NCBI RefSeq assembly: GCF_010384365.1
Contig: NZ_CP048397.1
Span: 5,022,001 to 5,086,000, forward strand
DNA from: Streptomyces sp. S4.7
Lineage (GTDB): Bacteria > Actinomycetota > Actinomycetes > Streptomycetales > Streptomycetaceae
Length of the DNA: 64,000 bases
Reading direction: 5' to 3'
The position numbers and the translations under genes are program-made. Shown here piece by piece: positions 40,808 to 48,932 of the stretch. The notes beneath the pieces were generated by a model, which saw only the letters and a program-made list of their open reading frames with translations, searched no databases and was not told the DNA's origin. The first letter of the stretch is position 1, and each line of letters begins with the position of its first letter.

Positions 40808-43585
40808 TCAGAGGGCTCCCTTGCGGGTGAGGTGGCTGAAGCAGATCCACCCGGGCAGCACCGGCAGCCACAGCGTCAGCGTCCTGTACAGGAGCACCGC
40901 CGGGACCGCCACCTCGGAGGGCACGCCGCCGGTCACCACCAGACCGACGGTCAGCGCGGTCTCGACGGCTCCCACCCCGCCCGGTGTCGGAGCGGCCGAT
41001 CCGAGCGCGTTGCCCGCCAGGAAGATGACGGCGACGCTCGCGTAGCTCAGCCCGTGATCGCCGTTGTCGAAGGCCCGCACGGAGGCGTCCAGACACATCA
41101 CGAACAGACCGGTCAGCAGCAGCATGCCGCCGATGCCGGTGGCGAGTTTCATGGGCCGCTGGAGCACGTCGAGCATGCGCGGCACGACCCCGGCGAACAG
41201 CGAACGCAGCCGCGTCACCAGGAACTTGCGCAGGAACGGGATCGCGGTGACGACCAGCACCAGTACGGCGACCGTCAGCAGACCCGCGATCACCGTCCTC
41301 GACGGGGTGAGGGAGGCGGTCTTCTCCGTACCGGTGAGATAGCCGAAGAGGAGCAGCAGCAGGATGTGCGCGCCGAGGCCGAACAGCTGCGAGGCGCCGA
41401 CGCTGGCCACGGCGAGCCCCGGTCGTACGCCCGCACGCTGCAGGAAACGGGTGTTGAGGGCCACTCCGCCGATCGCCGCCGGGGCGACGATCTTGACGAA
41501 GGACCCGGCGACCTGCGCGACGACCGTACGCAGGAAGCCCACCCGCTCCGGGACGAAGCCGAGCAGGCTCATCGCGGCGGCGAAGTAGCTGAGCGAGGAG
41601 AACAGGGCGGCCGCGGCCACCCAGCCCCAGTGGGCCTCCGCGACGACCGTGCCGAAGTCGATACCGGCGAGGCTCGACAGCAGGAAGTACGCGGCGACGG
41701 CGCCCGCGATGAAGCTGAAGAGGGTGCGTGGTCTGATCCGCTCAAGACGGACCGGCTCGACCGGTGCCTGCGGCCTGATGAGCAGTACCTGCGCACGGAT
41801 CTGGGAGAGCAGGTCCTCCTCGCGCGCGCCCTCCTGCGCGTCGTCCAGCGCCCTCTTCTCGGCCTGCTTCTCGGCGCGCAGCGACTTGCGGGCCGCCCTG
41901 CGCTCGGCGTCCGTGACCGGTGCCTTCGCCTCCGACGTACGGGAGTGCTTGGCCGCCAGGGACGCCTGGAGCACCGCCTCGCGCTCGCGCTGGGACCGCT
42001 CACGGGCGAGTCGGCGCAGCGTCGCGCGCGTGGAGCGGCTGAGCGCGATCGGCTGGAGCAGCGGCAGACAGTCGGCGACGGTGTCGGGGCCGAGGACGTC
42101 CACGGCGGTGGCCACCGCGCGTTCGGCGCCGATCCGCAGTCCGACCGTGGTGAGGAGCTGCGCGATGTCCATCCGCAGCACCACGTCGCCCGCGGCGATC
42201 TCGCCGCCGCGCAGATCGGTGACGATCACCTGGCCGTCCCGGTCGACCAGCAGCGCGTCGCCGGTGAGCCTGCGATGGGCGATACGGCGCGACTGGAGCG
42301 CCTTGACCTGTTCCCAGGCACCGCGCACCAGCTCGTCGGTGATCTCGTCGTCCGCCAGCGAGTCCAGTGAGCGCCCGCCCATGTGCTCGTACACGAGGAT
42401 GACGGCGTCGGGGCCGAGCTCCGAAGTGGCGATCAGCTTGGGCGCGTTGGCGCCGGCGGCGATGGCGGCGTACGCGAGGAGCGCCTCCTGCTCCAGGGCC
42501 TGGCGCAGGGAGGGGATCGAGCGGCGGGTGCTGATCGAGCGCAGGGTGAGGCGCCGCCAGACCCGGTAGAAGAAGCCCTGTGCCTGCTGTTCCCGGTCGA
42601 CGACGGTGACGTCCAGCGGTGGGCCCTCGTCGAGCGTCACCAGATAGCGGCGGCCCCGTTCACCCTGCTCGGTGGAGTCGGCGGTGTCGTCGGGCTCGGC
42701 GCGCATCGCGCCGACGGGGCGGAATCCCACATGGCGAAGACCCGCCATCAGGGTCTGGCCGGTCGGCCGTACGTTCGGGGAGCCGACCGCGTAGAGCGTG
42801 CCGTACGCGACGGTCCATCCGATCAGCACGGTGAGGATGATCGAGAACGGTGTGGTGTAGCCGGCGACCAGCATCGCGAACGCGTCGAGCAGCAGCACCA
42901 CCCACAGGACCACGCGCCAGCGCGGTCTGCGGGCCATCCCGACGGCCGTCATATAGGCGATGACGGGCGCGAGATAGCCGTGAACGGGGTCGGTGAGCCC
43001 TTCGCCGGGCTGCGCGCGCGTCAGCGCGTCCTGGATGGAACCGGGTGCCGCGCGGGCGACCCAGAGATCGGTGGCGAGCGTCACACCGTGCGCGAGGACG
43101 GCGGCGAGGACGCCGTCGGCGATGCGCAGGCCGTCGCGTTTGATCAGCCGCTCGATCGCGAACGCGACCGGGACGAGCAGCACGGCGATGCTGGAGATCA
43201 GGCCGGCGACCTTGACGAGCAGGTCGGGGGCCTGGCCGGTGCCCTTGCTGATGTCCTGTTCGAGACCGGACGTCGTGCCGTGGGCGAAGGCGGAGAGGCC
43301 GAGGACGATCGCGATGGCGAGGATGCCGATGAGCAGGCGCAGCAGGTCGGACGGGCGGTGCACGCGGGCGGCGAGCAGCGGTTCGTCTCCGGAGAGCGGG
43401 TCGGCGTGGCTGCCGGGGGGAACGACCCGGCGGGGCGTGCCGTCGGGGTCCGTGTCGGCTTCGGGCTTCACGTTGTCGTCGGCGGCCGGATCGGGGCGTG
43501 GCTCGGCCTCAGGGCTGCCCGCCACCGTCGGAGGCTGCACGCCCTGCTCCTTCGTCGAGTCCGTGTCTTCTTGATCTCGTATCAC
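40808..43585 (-). CDS. Membrane protein fusing a pseudokinase-like domain to a UPF0104/LPG-synthase-type flippase domain
   Basis: The product is 925 aa from the GTG at 43585. A disordered acidic N-terminus (about 1-75) is followed by five to six transmembrane segments (about 80-270). A soluble kinase-like region (about 310-560) follows, in which the HRD-like motif reads HRRLTGDAL and DFG reads TDLRGG, so phosphotransfer is doubtful. After a basic coiled-coil linker (about 575-620) comes a C-terminal eight-helix domain of the lysylphosphatidylglycerol-synthase/AglD type, with the hallmark PTPGGVGAVE (about 862). It probably handles lipid or glycolipid translocation. It is divergent from the ATL gene. 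Confidence 0.8.
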   Translation of the reverse strand: MIRDQEDTDSTKEQGVQPPTVAGSPEAEPRPDPAADDNVKPEADTDPDGTPRRVVPPGSHADPLSGDEPLLAARVHRPSDLLRLLIGILAIAIVLGLSAFAHGTTSGLEQDISKGTGQAPDLLVKVAGLISSIAVLLVPVAFAIERLIKRDGLRIADGVLAAVLAHGVTLATDLWVARAAPGSIQDALTRAQPGEGLTDPVHGYLAPVIAYMTAVGMARRPRWRVVLWVVLLLDAFAMLVAGYTTPFSIILTVLIGWTVAYGTLYAVGSPNVRPTGQTLMAGLRHVGFRPVGAMRAEPDDTADSTEQGERGRRYLVTLDEGPPLDVTVVDREQQAQGFFYRVWRRLTLRSISTRRSIPSLRQALEQEALLAYAAIAAGANAPKLIATSELGPDAVILVYEHMGGRSLDSLADDEITDELVRGAWEQVKALQSRRIAHRRLTGDALLVDRDGQVIVTDLRGGEIAAGDVVLRMDIAQLLTTVGLRIGAERAVATAVDVLGPDTVADCLPLLQPIALSRSTRATLRRLARERSQREREAVLQASLAAKHSRTSEAKAPVTDAERRAARKSLRAEKQAEKRALDDAQEGAREEDLLSQIRAQVLLIRPQAPVEPVRLERIRPRTLFSFIAGAVAAYFLLSSLAGIDFGTVVAEAHWGWVAAAALFSSLSYFAAAMSLLGFVPERVGFLRTVVAQVAGSFVKIVAPAAIGGVALNTRFLQRAGVRPGLAVASVGASQLFGLGAHILLLLLFGYLTGTEKTASLTPSRTVIAGLLTVAVLVLVVTAIPFLRKFLVTRLRSLFAGVVPRMLDVLQRPMKLATGIGGMLLLTGLFVMCLDASVRAFDNGDHGLSYASVAVIFLAGNALGSAAPTPGGVGAVETALTVGLVVTGGVPSEVAVPAVLLYRTLTLWLPVLPGWICFSHLTRKGAL

Positions 43586-43737
43586 CGGTCACCGCCCGCA
43601 CGATGGTGGCACGCCAGGGTGACAGAGGGGGGTATCAGGGTGCATTGAGGAACACCGCGCCGCGTGTGCGGGACATGCCGTCCGGCCGGGCCGAGCGGTC
43701 GGACCGACTGTCGGTGCCGTGCGGCAGGATGGGACGG

Positions 43738-44130
43738 ATGCAGAGCGACGAGCCCGACGAGGCGTCCGGAGAACTGCCCGAGTACGCGGAGCGGGTGCTC
43801 GATGTCGCCGACCTGATCCCGCCGGGCCGGGTCATGGCGTACGGCGACGTGGCCGAGTGGCTGGGGGAGGGCGGCCCGCGCCAGGTCGGCCGCGCGATGG
43901 CGCTGTACGGCGGGGCCGTGCCCTGGTGGCGTGTGGTCCGCTCGGACGGTGTGCTGCTGGCCGGTCACGAGCTGCGGGCCCTGGCCCACTACCGCGAGGA
44001 GGGCACCCCGCTGCGGGAGGCGTCGCGCGCCTGCGAGGGGCATCTGCCGCGCCTCGATATGAAACGGGCGCGATGGGACGGCCGACCACCGGAAACGGGC
44101 GCTGATACGGGCGATGCTGCTCACATCTGA
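43738..44130 (+). CDS. Alkyltransferase-like protein (ATL), Trp in place of the catalytic Cys
   Basis: The product is 130 aa from the ATG at 43738. The DNA-binding part of O6-alkylguanine transferases is kept, including the wing RQVGRAMAL (Arg-finger region, about 44), but the active-site PCHR motif reads PWWR (about 60). ATL proteins with this change cannot remove alkyl groups; they bind O6-alkylguanine and recruit nucleotide excision repair. A similar small gene (Rv3204) stands near moeZ and adnAB in mycobacteria. A Gly/Asp-rich tail follows. Confidence 0.88.
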   Translation: MQSDEPDEASGELPEYAERVLDVADLIPPGRVMAYGDVAEWLGEGGPRQVGRAMALYGGAVPWWRVVRSDGVLLAGHELRALAHYREEGTPLREASRACEGHLPRLDMKRARWDGRPPETGADTGDAAHI

Positions 44131-44372
44131 CAGTTTGTGACATTCCGGCGCGTCGCGGGAGGTCCTGCGAGTCCCCTGGGGACCGTACGGATGACGACTC
44201 GACACGGCGATCGAGGAGACTGCCGCGACCGCGGTGACTGTGAAGGCCGCCGGACCGGCGGGCGGACTCCCCGCCTCCGCGCCGTCCCACGGCGTAGCCT
44301 CGTCAGCTCGCGGCACACACACCCCAGAAAGCCCCGTCACCACCAGCACCCCCTCCAGGACCGGCGATCCAC

Positions 44373-47300
44373 GTGAGCTCCTCCTCTTTCACCGGGCGTA
44401 CCCCGCACCGTCGGGTACGGCAGCGGACCTCCGGTGCGTACCGACTGGTGCGTACGACGCCCGCTCCGGCGGATCCTCCTGTGCTGGACGCAGCGCAACG
44501 TCCGGTGGTTGACCACGACCGCGGACCGCTGCTCGTCCTGGCGGGTCCCGGCACGGGGAAAACGACGACGCTGGTCGAGAGTGTCGCCGCGCGGGTCGCG
44601 CGCGGCCTCGATCCGGAACGGATGCTCGTCCTCACCTTCAGCCGCAAGGCGGCGGTCGAACTGCGCGACCGTACGGCGGTCCGGCTGGGCGGTGCGCAGG
44701 GGCCGCAGGCGACCACGTTCCACTCATTCTGTTACGCCCTGATCCGCGCCCATCAGGAGGCCGACCTCTTCACGGAGCCGCTGCGGCTGCTGTCGGGACC
44801 GGAGCAGGACGTCGCCGTACGGGAACTGCTCTCCGGCCAGCTCGACCTGGAGCGCGAGGGGCTGGCGCACATCCGCTGGCCCGACGAGCTGCGGGCCTGC
44901 CTCACCACGCGCGGCTTCGCCGACGAGGTGCGTGCGGTGCTCGCCCGCAGCCGTGAGCTGGGACTCGGCCCGGACTCCCTGTCCGTCTTCGCGCGGCGGA
45001 CGGGGCGCCCCGACTGGACGGCGGCGGCGTCCTTCCTCGCCCAGTATCTCGACGTCCTGGACATGCAGGGCGTCCTCGACTACGCGGAACTGGTCCACCG
45101 CGCCGTGCTGCTCGCGGAACGGCCGGAGGTCGCCGAGCGGCTGGCCGACCGGTACGACGCGGTCTTCGTCGACGAGTACCAGGACACGGACCCGGCGCAG
45201 GTCCGACTGCTCAAGGCGCTCGCCGGGCACGGCCGGACGCTGGTGGCCTTCGGTGACCCGGACCAGTCGATCTACGCCTTCCGGGGCGCCGACGTGAACG
45301 GCATCCTCGACTTCCCCGACGCCTTCCCGCGCGCCGACGGCCGTCCGGCCCCGGTGGAGGTCCTGACGACCTCCCGGCGCGCCGGAGCCGATCTGCTCGC
45401 CGCGACCCGGCTGCTCACCCGCCGGATGCCGCTCAACCGGCTCCCGGCGGAGAAGGTGCGGGCACACCGCGAGCTGGCGGCGGTCCGCGAGGGCGGCCGC
45501 GTCGAGACGTACACCTACCCGACCGCATCGACCGAGCTGGAGAACATCGCCGACATCCTGCGGCGCGCGCATCTTGAGGAAGGCGTGCCGTGGCGCGAGA
45601 TGGCGGTGCTGGTACGGGCCGGGGGCCGGACCATCCCCGCTGTACGCAGGGCCCTGACCTCGGCGGGCGTTCCGCTGGAGATCGACGGCGACGATGTGCC
45701 GCTGCGCCACGAACCGGCGGTGTCGCCGCTGCTGACGGCGCTGCGCGCGGTCGCGACGGCGGCGGTGAGGCCGGCGCACGGCGAGGCGGAGACAGGGGCC
45801 GAGGGCGAGGTCGAGCCCGGGGCCGGGGCCCTGGAGGAGACCGTCGGCACCGACGAGACCGGCACGGAGAGCGACAGCGGGGTCGAGAGCGACTGGCTCG
45901 ACGTCGAGACCGCGCTCACGCTGCTCACCTCGCCCCTCGGCGGTATGGACACCGCCGACCTCCGCCGTCTCGGCCGGGCGCTGCGCGACGAGGAGCGGGC
46001 CGCCGGCAACCGGGTACCACCACCCTCCGACAAGCTGATGGCCCGCGCCCTCGCCGAACCGCAGCGGCTCGTCACACACGACCCCGCCCACGCGCGCGGC
46101 GCGCAGCGGCTCGGCGCGCTCCTCGCGAAGGCGCGTGACCTGCTCGCGGGCGGCGGTACCGCCGAGGAGGCGCTGTGGGAGCTGTGGGACGGCACCCCCT
46201 GGCCGGCACGGCTTGAGCGCTCCGCACTGCGGGGCGGCGCCGCCGGCCGTAACGCGGACCGCGACCTGGACGCGGTGTGCGCCCTGTTCGACGCCGCAGC
46301 CCGGGCCGAGGAACGTACCGGCGGGCGCGGCGCCCTGAACTTCCTTGAGGAGATCGACGCGCAGGACATCGCCGCCGACACGCTCAGCGGCAGGGCCGTA
46401 CGGCCCGACGCCGTCCGCCTCATGACCGCGCACCGCTCCAAGGGCCTGGAGTGGCGGCTCGTCGTCGTCGCGGGAGTCCAGGAGGGGCTGTGGCCCGACC
46501 TCCGGCGGCGCGGCTCTCTTCTGGAGGCGGACAGGATCGGCCGTGACGGCCTGGCCGAACCCCTCACTCCCGGCGCCCTCCTCACAGAGGAGCGACGCCT
46601 CTTCTACGTGGCGGCGACCCGCGCCCGCGAACGGCTCGTCGTCACGGCGGTCAGGGCTCCCGCCGACGACGGCGACCAGCCGTCCCGTTTCCTCACCGAA
46701 CTGGGCGCCGATCCCAGGGACGTCACCGGCCGGCCACGCCGTCCGCTCGCCGTCGCCGCGCTCGTCGCCGAGCTGCGCGCCACGACCGTCGACCCGCAGG
46801 CGGCGCCCGCGCTGCGCGACGCGGCGGCCCGCCGGCTCGCCCGGCTCGCCGCGCTCAGCGACGAGGAGGGCCAGCCGCTGGTCCCCGCCGCCCACCCGCA
46901 CCGCTGGTGGGGCCTGTACGAGCCGACGCACAGCGCCGTGCCCCTGCGTGACAGGGACCAGCCCGTCGCGCTCTCCGGCAGTGCGCTGGACCAGCTCGCC
47001 AACACCTGTGCGCTCCAGTGGTTCCTCGGGCGGGAGGTCAAGGCGGACGAGCTGCCCACCGCCGCCCAGGGGTTCGGCAACGTCGTCCATGTCCTGGCCG
47101 ACGAGGTGGCCTCCGGCCGTACCCCCGCCGACCTCGCCGTCCTCATGGAGCGCCTGGACTCCGTCTGGGACTCGCTCGCCTTCGACGCGCCCTGGAAGTC
47201 CCAGCAGGAGAAGCAGCACGCGCGCGTGGCGCTGGAACGCTTCCTGCGCTGGCACGTGATGGACCGCGCCGGGCGCACACCGGCGGCCACCGAGCACGCC

Positions 47301-47765
47301 TTCGACGTCACCCTTGAGGCCGGTGCCTACGAAGTACGCATCCGGGGCTCCATGGACCGCGTGGAGCAGGACGCCCAGGGGCGCGCCTACGTCGTCGACT
47401 TCAAGACCGGGAAAGCGACTCCTACCAAGGAGGAGGTCGCGCACCACCCGCAGCTCGCCGTGTACCAGCTCGCCGTGGGGGAGGGCGCGGTGGACGAGGT
47501 CTTCGACGGGCGGCGGCCGGAGGCGGGCGGCGCCGAACTCGTACAACTTCGGCAGGCGGCGCCCAAGAAGGAGGGCGGCGAGAACCTGCCCAGGATCCAG
47601 GCGCAGGAGCCGCTCGCGGGCGAGTGGGTCGGCGATCTGCTCGCGACGGCGGCCGGGCGTGTACTGGACGAACGCTTCACACCGAGCACCGGCCAGCACT
47701 GCGCGCACTGTTCCTTCCGCGCGTCCTGCAGCGCGCGACCGGAGGGCCGGCAGATCGTGGAGTGA
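44373..47765 (+). CDS. adnA: AdnA-like ATP-dependent helicase-nuclease subunit
   Basis: The product is 1130 aa from the GTG at 44373. The N-terminal UvrD/Rep motor has Walker A AGPGTGKTTT (about 56) and Walker B VDEYQDTDP (about 267), then GDPDQSIYAFRGAD. An acidic insertion (about 467-511) interrupts the motor. The late motor motif TAHRSKGLEW lies at about 685. The C-terminal RecB-family nuclease has DRVE and VDFKTGK (about 1008), and four cysteines of Fe-S type: one in NTCALQW (about 875) and CAHC-x5-C near the end. AdnAB is the actinobacterial double-strand-break resection machine feeding RecA; the upstream gene is AdnA in mycobacteria (Rv3202c). Here a lipoprotein gene separates it from adnB. 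Confidence 0.87.
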   Translation: MSSSSFTGRTPHRRVRQRTSGAYRLVRTTPAPADPPVLDAAQRPVVDHDRGPLLVLAGPGTGKTTTLVESVAARVARGLDPERMLVLTFSRKAAVELRDRTAVRLGGAQGPQATTFHSFCYALIRAHQEADLFTEPLRLLSGPEQDVAVRELLSGQLDLEREGLAHIRWPDELRACLTTRGFADEVRAVLARSRELGLGPDSLSVFARRTGRPDWTAAASFLAQYLDVLDMQGVLDYAELVHRAVLLAERPEVAERLADRYDAVFVDEYQDTDPAQVRLLKALAGHGRTLVAFGDPDQSIYAFRGADVNGILDFPDAFPRADGRPAPVEVLTTSRRAGADLLAATRLLTRRMPLNRLPAEKVRAHRELAAVREGGRVETYTYPTASTELENIADILRRAHLEEGVPWREMAVLVRAGGRTIPAVRRALTSAGVPLEIDGDDVPLRHEPAVSPLLTALRAVATAAVRPAHGEAETGAEGEVEPGAGALEETVGTDETGTESDSGVESDWLDVETALTLLTSPLGGMDTADLRRLGRALRDEERAAGNRVPPPSDKLMARALAEPQRLVTHDPAHARGAQRLGALLAKARDLLAGGGTAEEALWELWDGTPWPARLERSALRGGAAGRNADRDLDAVCALFDAAARAEERTGGRGALNFLEEIDAQDIAADTLSGRAVRPDAVRLMTAHRSKGLEWRLVVVAGVQEGLWPDLRRRGSLLEADRIGRDGLAEPLTPGALLTEERRLFYVAATRARERLVVTAVRAPADDGDQPSRFLTELGADPRDVTGRPRRPLAVAALVAELRATTVDPQAAPALRDAAARRLARLAALSDEEGQPLVPAAHPHRWWGLYEPTHSAVPLRDRDQPVALSGSALDQLANTCALQWFLGREVKADELPTAAQGFGNVVHVLADEVASGRTPADLAVLMERLDSVWDSLAFDAPWKSQQEKQHARVALERFLRWHVMDRAGRTPAATEHAFDVTLEAGAYEVRIRGSMDRVEQDAQGRAYVVDFKTGKATPTKEEVAHHPQLAVYQLAVGEGAVDEVFDGRRPEAGGAELVQLRQAAPKKEGGENLPRIQAQEPLAGEWVGDLLATAAGRVLDERFTPSTGQHCAHCSFRASCSARPEGRQIVE

Positions 47766-47917
47766 GTGCCCCTCCCGTATGAATCCCCTCGTGCACATGC
47801 ACCCTTCACGGCTCCTCGTGCGACCGGAAGGGGAACGGCACGTCAGGCACGGATCGCGAGACGTGCCGGACGCGCCGGACGTGGCGGATGTGCCAGATGT
47901 GCGAGGAGAGACAACAG

Positions 47918-48802
47918 ATGACCGCGATCAAACGGAAGTTCCTGATGCCGGCGCTGATGAGCGCGATCACGGCGGCCGCGCTGGCGAGTTGTTCCACCGG
48001 CGGTGCCACCGAGGTGACGGAGGGTGCGGTCGCCACGGACGCCGCCGGGGCCGCCGCGAAGCAGGCGGCTGCGCCGTCGACGGGCGCGCCGTCGGCCGGT
48101 CCGTTCGCGGGCCTCGACGCCGCGCGGATCGCCCAGGAGGCCCTGGCGGCGACCAGGGGCGCGAGGTCCCTGCGGCTGACGGCGGAGGGCACGAACGACG
48201 GCCGCCTCCTCAAGGTCGACTTCTCCCTCGACGAGCGCGGCACCTGCACGGGAGGTCTGCGCCGTGACGACAGCGAGGCCGAGTTCACCGTGCTGGACGG
48301 CGTCACGTATCTCAAGGGGGACGACGAATTCTGGCGGGCCGTCAGCGCAGGCGGGAATCCGGACGGCCGCAGCGCCGACCCCGGCCCGGGCACCGACCCG
48401 AGCGCGAGTGCCGGAACCGGCGGCGTCGACCAACTGGTCGAACTGCTCCGCGGCAAGTGGCTGAAGATCCCGGCCGGCGAGGAGGTCGCCGGGCGCGCGC
48501 TGGGCGGCGCCTGCGATCTGGACGCGATGCTCAACCGTCTGGACACCGCGGGGGCGAAGGGACTGACCAGGGGCGCCGCCGCCGAGGTCGACGGCCGAAA
48601 GGCGGTGACCCTGGTGAAGCGGCAGGACGGTGTGACGAGCACGACGTTCGTCGCGGCCGAGGGCGCGCCGTATCTGCTGAGGTCGGTCAGCGAGGGCGGC
48701 GCGGCCCCCGGCACGGTCCTCTTCCGGGACTTCGGAGTACCCGTCAGCGCGACGGCACCGCCCGCCGCCGAAGTCGTCGACCTGCGAGACACCCAGCCGT
48801 AG
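47918..48802 (+). CDS. LppX-like lipoprotein inserted between the adn genes
   Basis: The product is 294 aa from the ATG at 47918, with GAGGAGAG upstream. The signal peptide ends in a lipobox, LASC-S (Cys about 25). The mature domain resembles the lipoprotein at 16503-17285: RLTAEGTNDGRLLKVDFS, FTVLDGVTYLKGDDEFW and the KWLKIPAGEE segment have clear counterparts there. It is probably a LolA/LppX-type lipid-binding protein. Its position 152 nt after adnA and 130 nt before adnB is unrelated to DNA repair by function, and suggests an insertion into an ancestral adnAB pair. Confidence 0.8.
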   Translation: MTAIKRKFLMPALMSAITAAALASCSTGGATEVTEGAVATDAAGAAAKQAAAPSTGAPSAGPFAGLDAARIAQEALAATRGARSLRLTAEGTNDGRLLKVDFSLDERGTCTGGLRRDDSEAEFTVLDGVTYLKGDDEFWRAVSAGGNPDGRSADPGPGTDPSASAGTGGVDQLVELLRGKWLKIPAGEEVAGRALGGACDLDAMLNRLDTAGAKGLTRGAAAEVDGRKAVTLVKRQDGVTSTTFVAAEGAPYLLRSVSEGGAAPGTVLFRDFGVPVSATAPPAAEVVDLRDTQP

Positions 48803-48919
48803 GAGGGCCCCGGCCCCGGGGGCGCGGGGACCACCGACGACGGTGACGTCCGGCACCCGACAGCCGTGACGTCCCGTTCTGCCGGATACGTCCGTCGTTC
48901 TCCTGTCAGTGGTCCCCGA

Positions 48920-48925
48920 TAGCCT
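48920..48925 (+). promoter_or_regulatory. -10 box of a probable leaderless adnB transcript
   Basis: TAGCCT ends 7 nt before the GTG at 48933. There is no ribosome site for either 48933 or the upstream GTG at 48909. It implies adnB has its own promoter here. Confidence 0.5.
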
Positions 48926-48932
48926 CTCTGAA

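Noticed and set aside
44137..44376. Short + strand ORF before adnA
   Set aside because: No ribosome site, no conserved motif, and Arg/Gly-rich shadow-like composition.
44724..47798. Open frame of 1024 codons on the - strand
   Set aside because: It is antisense to adnA and has no recognisable domain.
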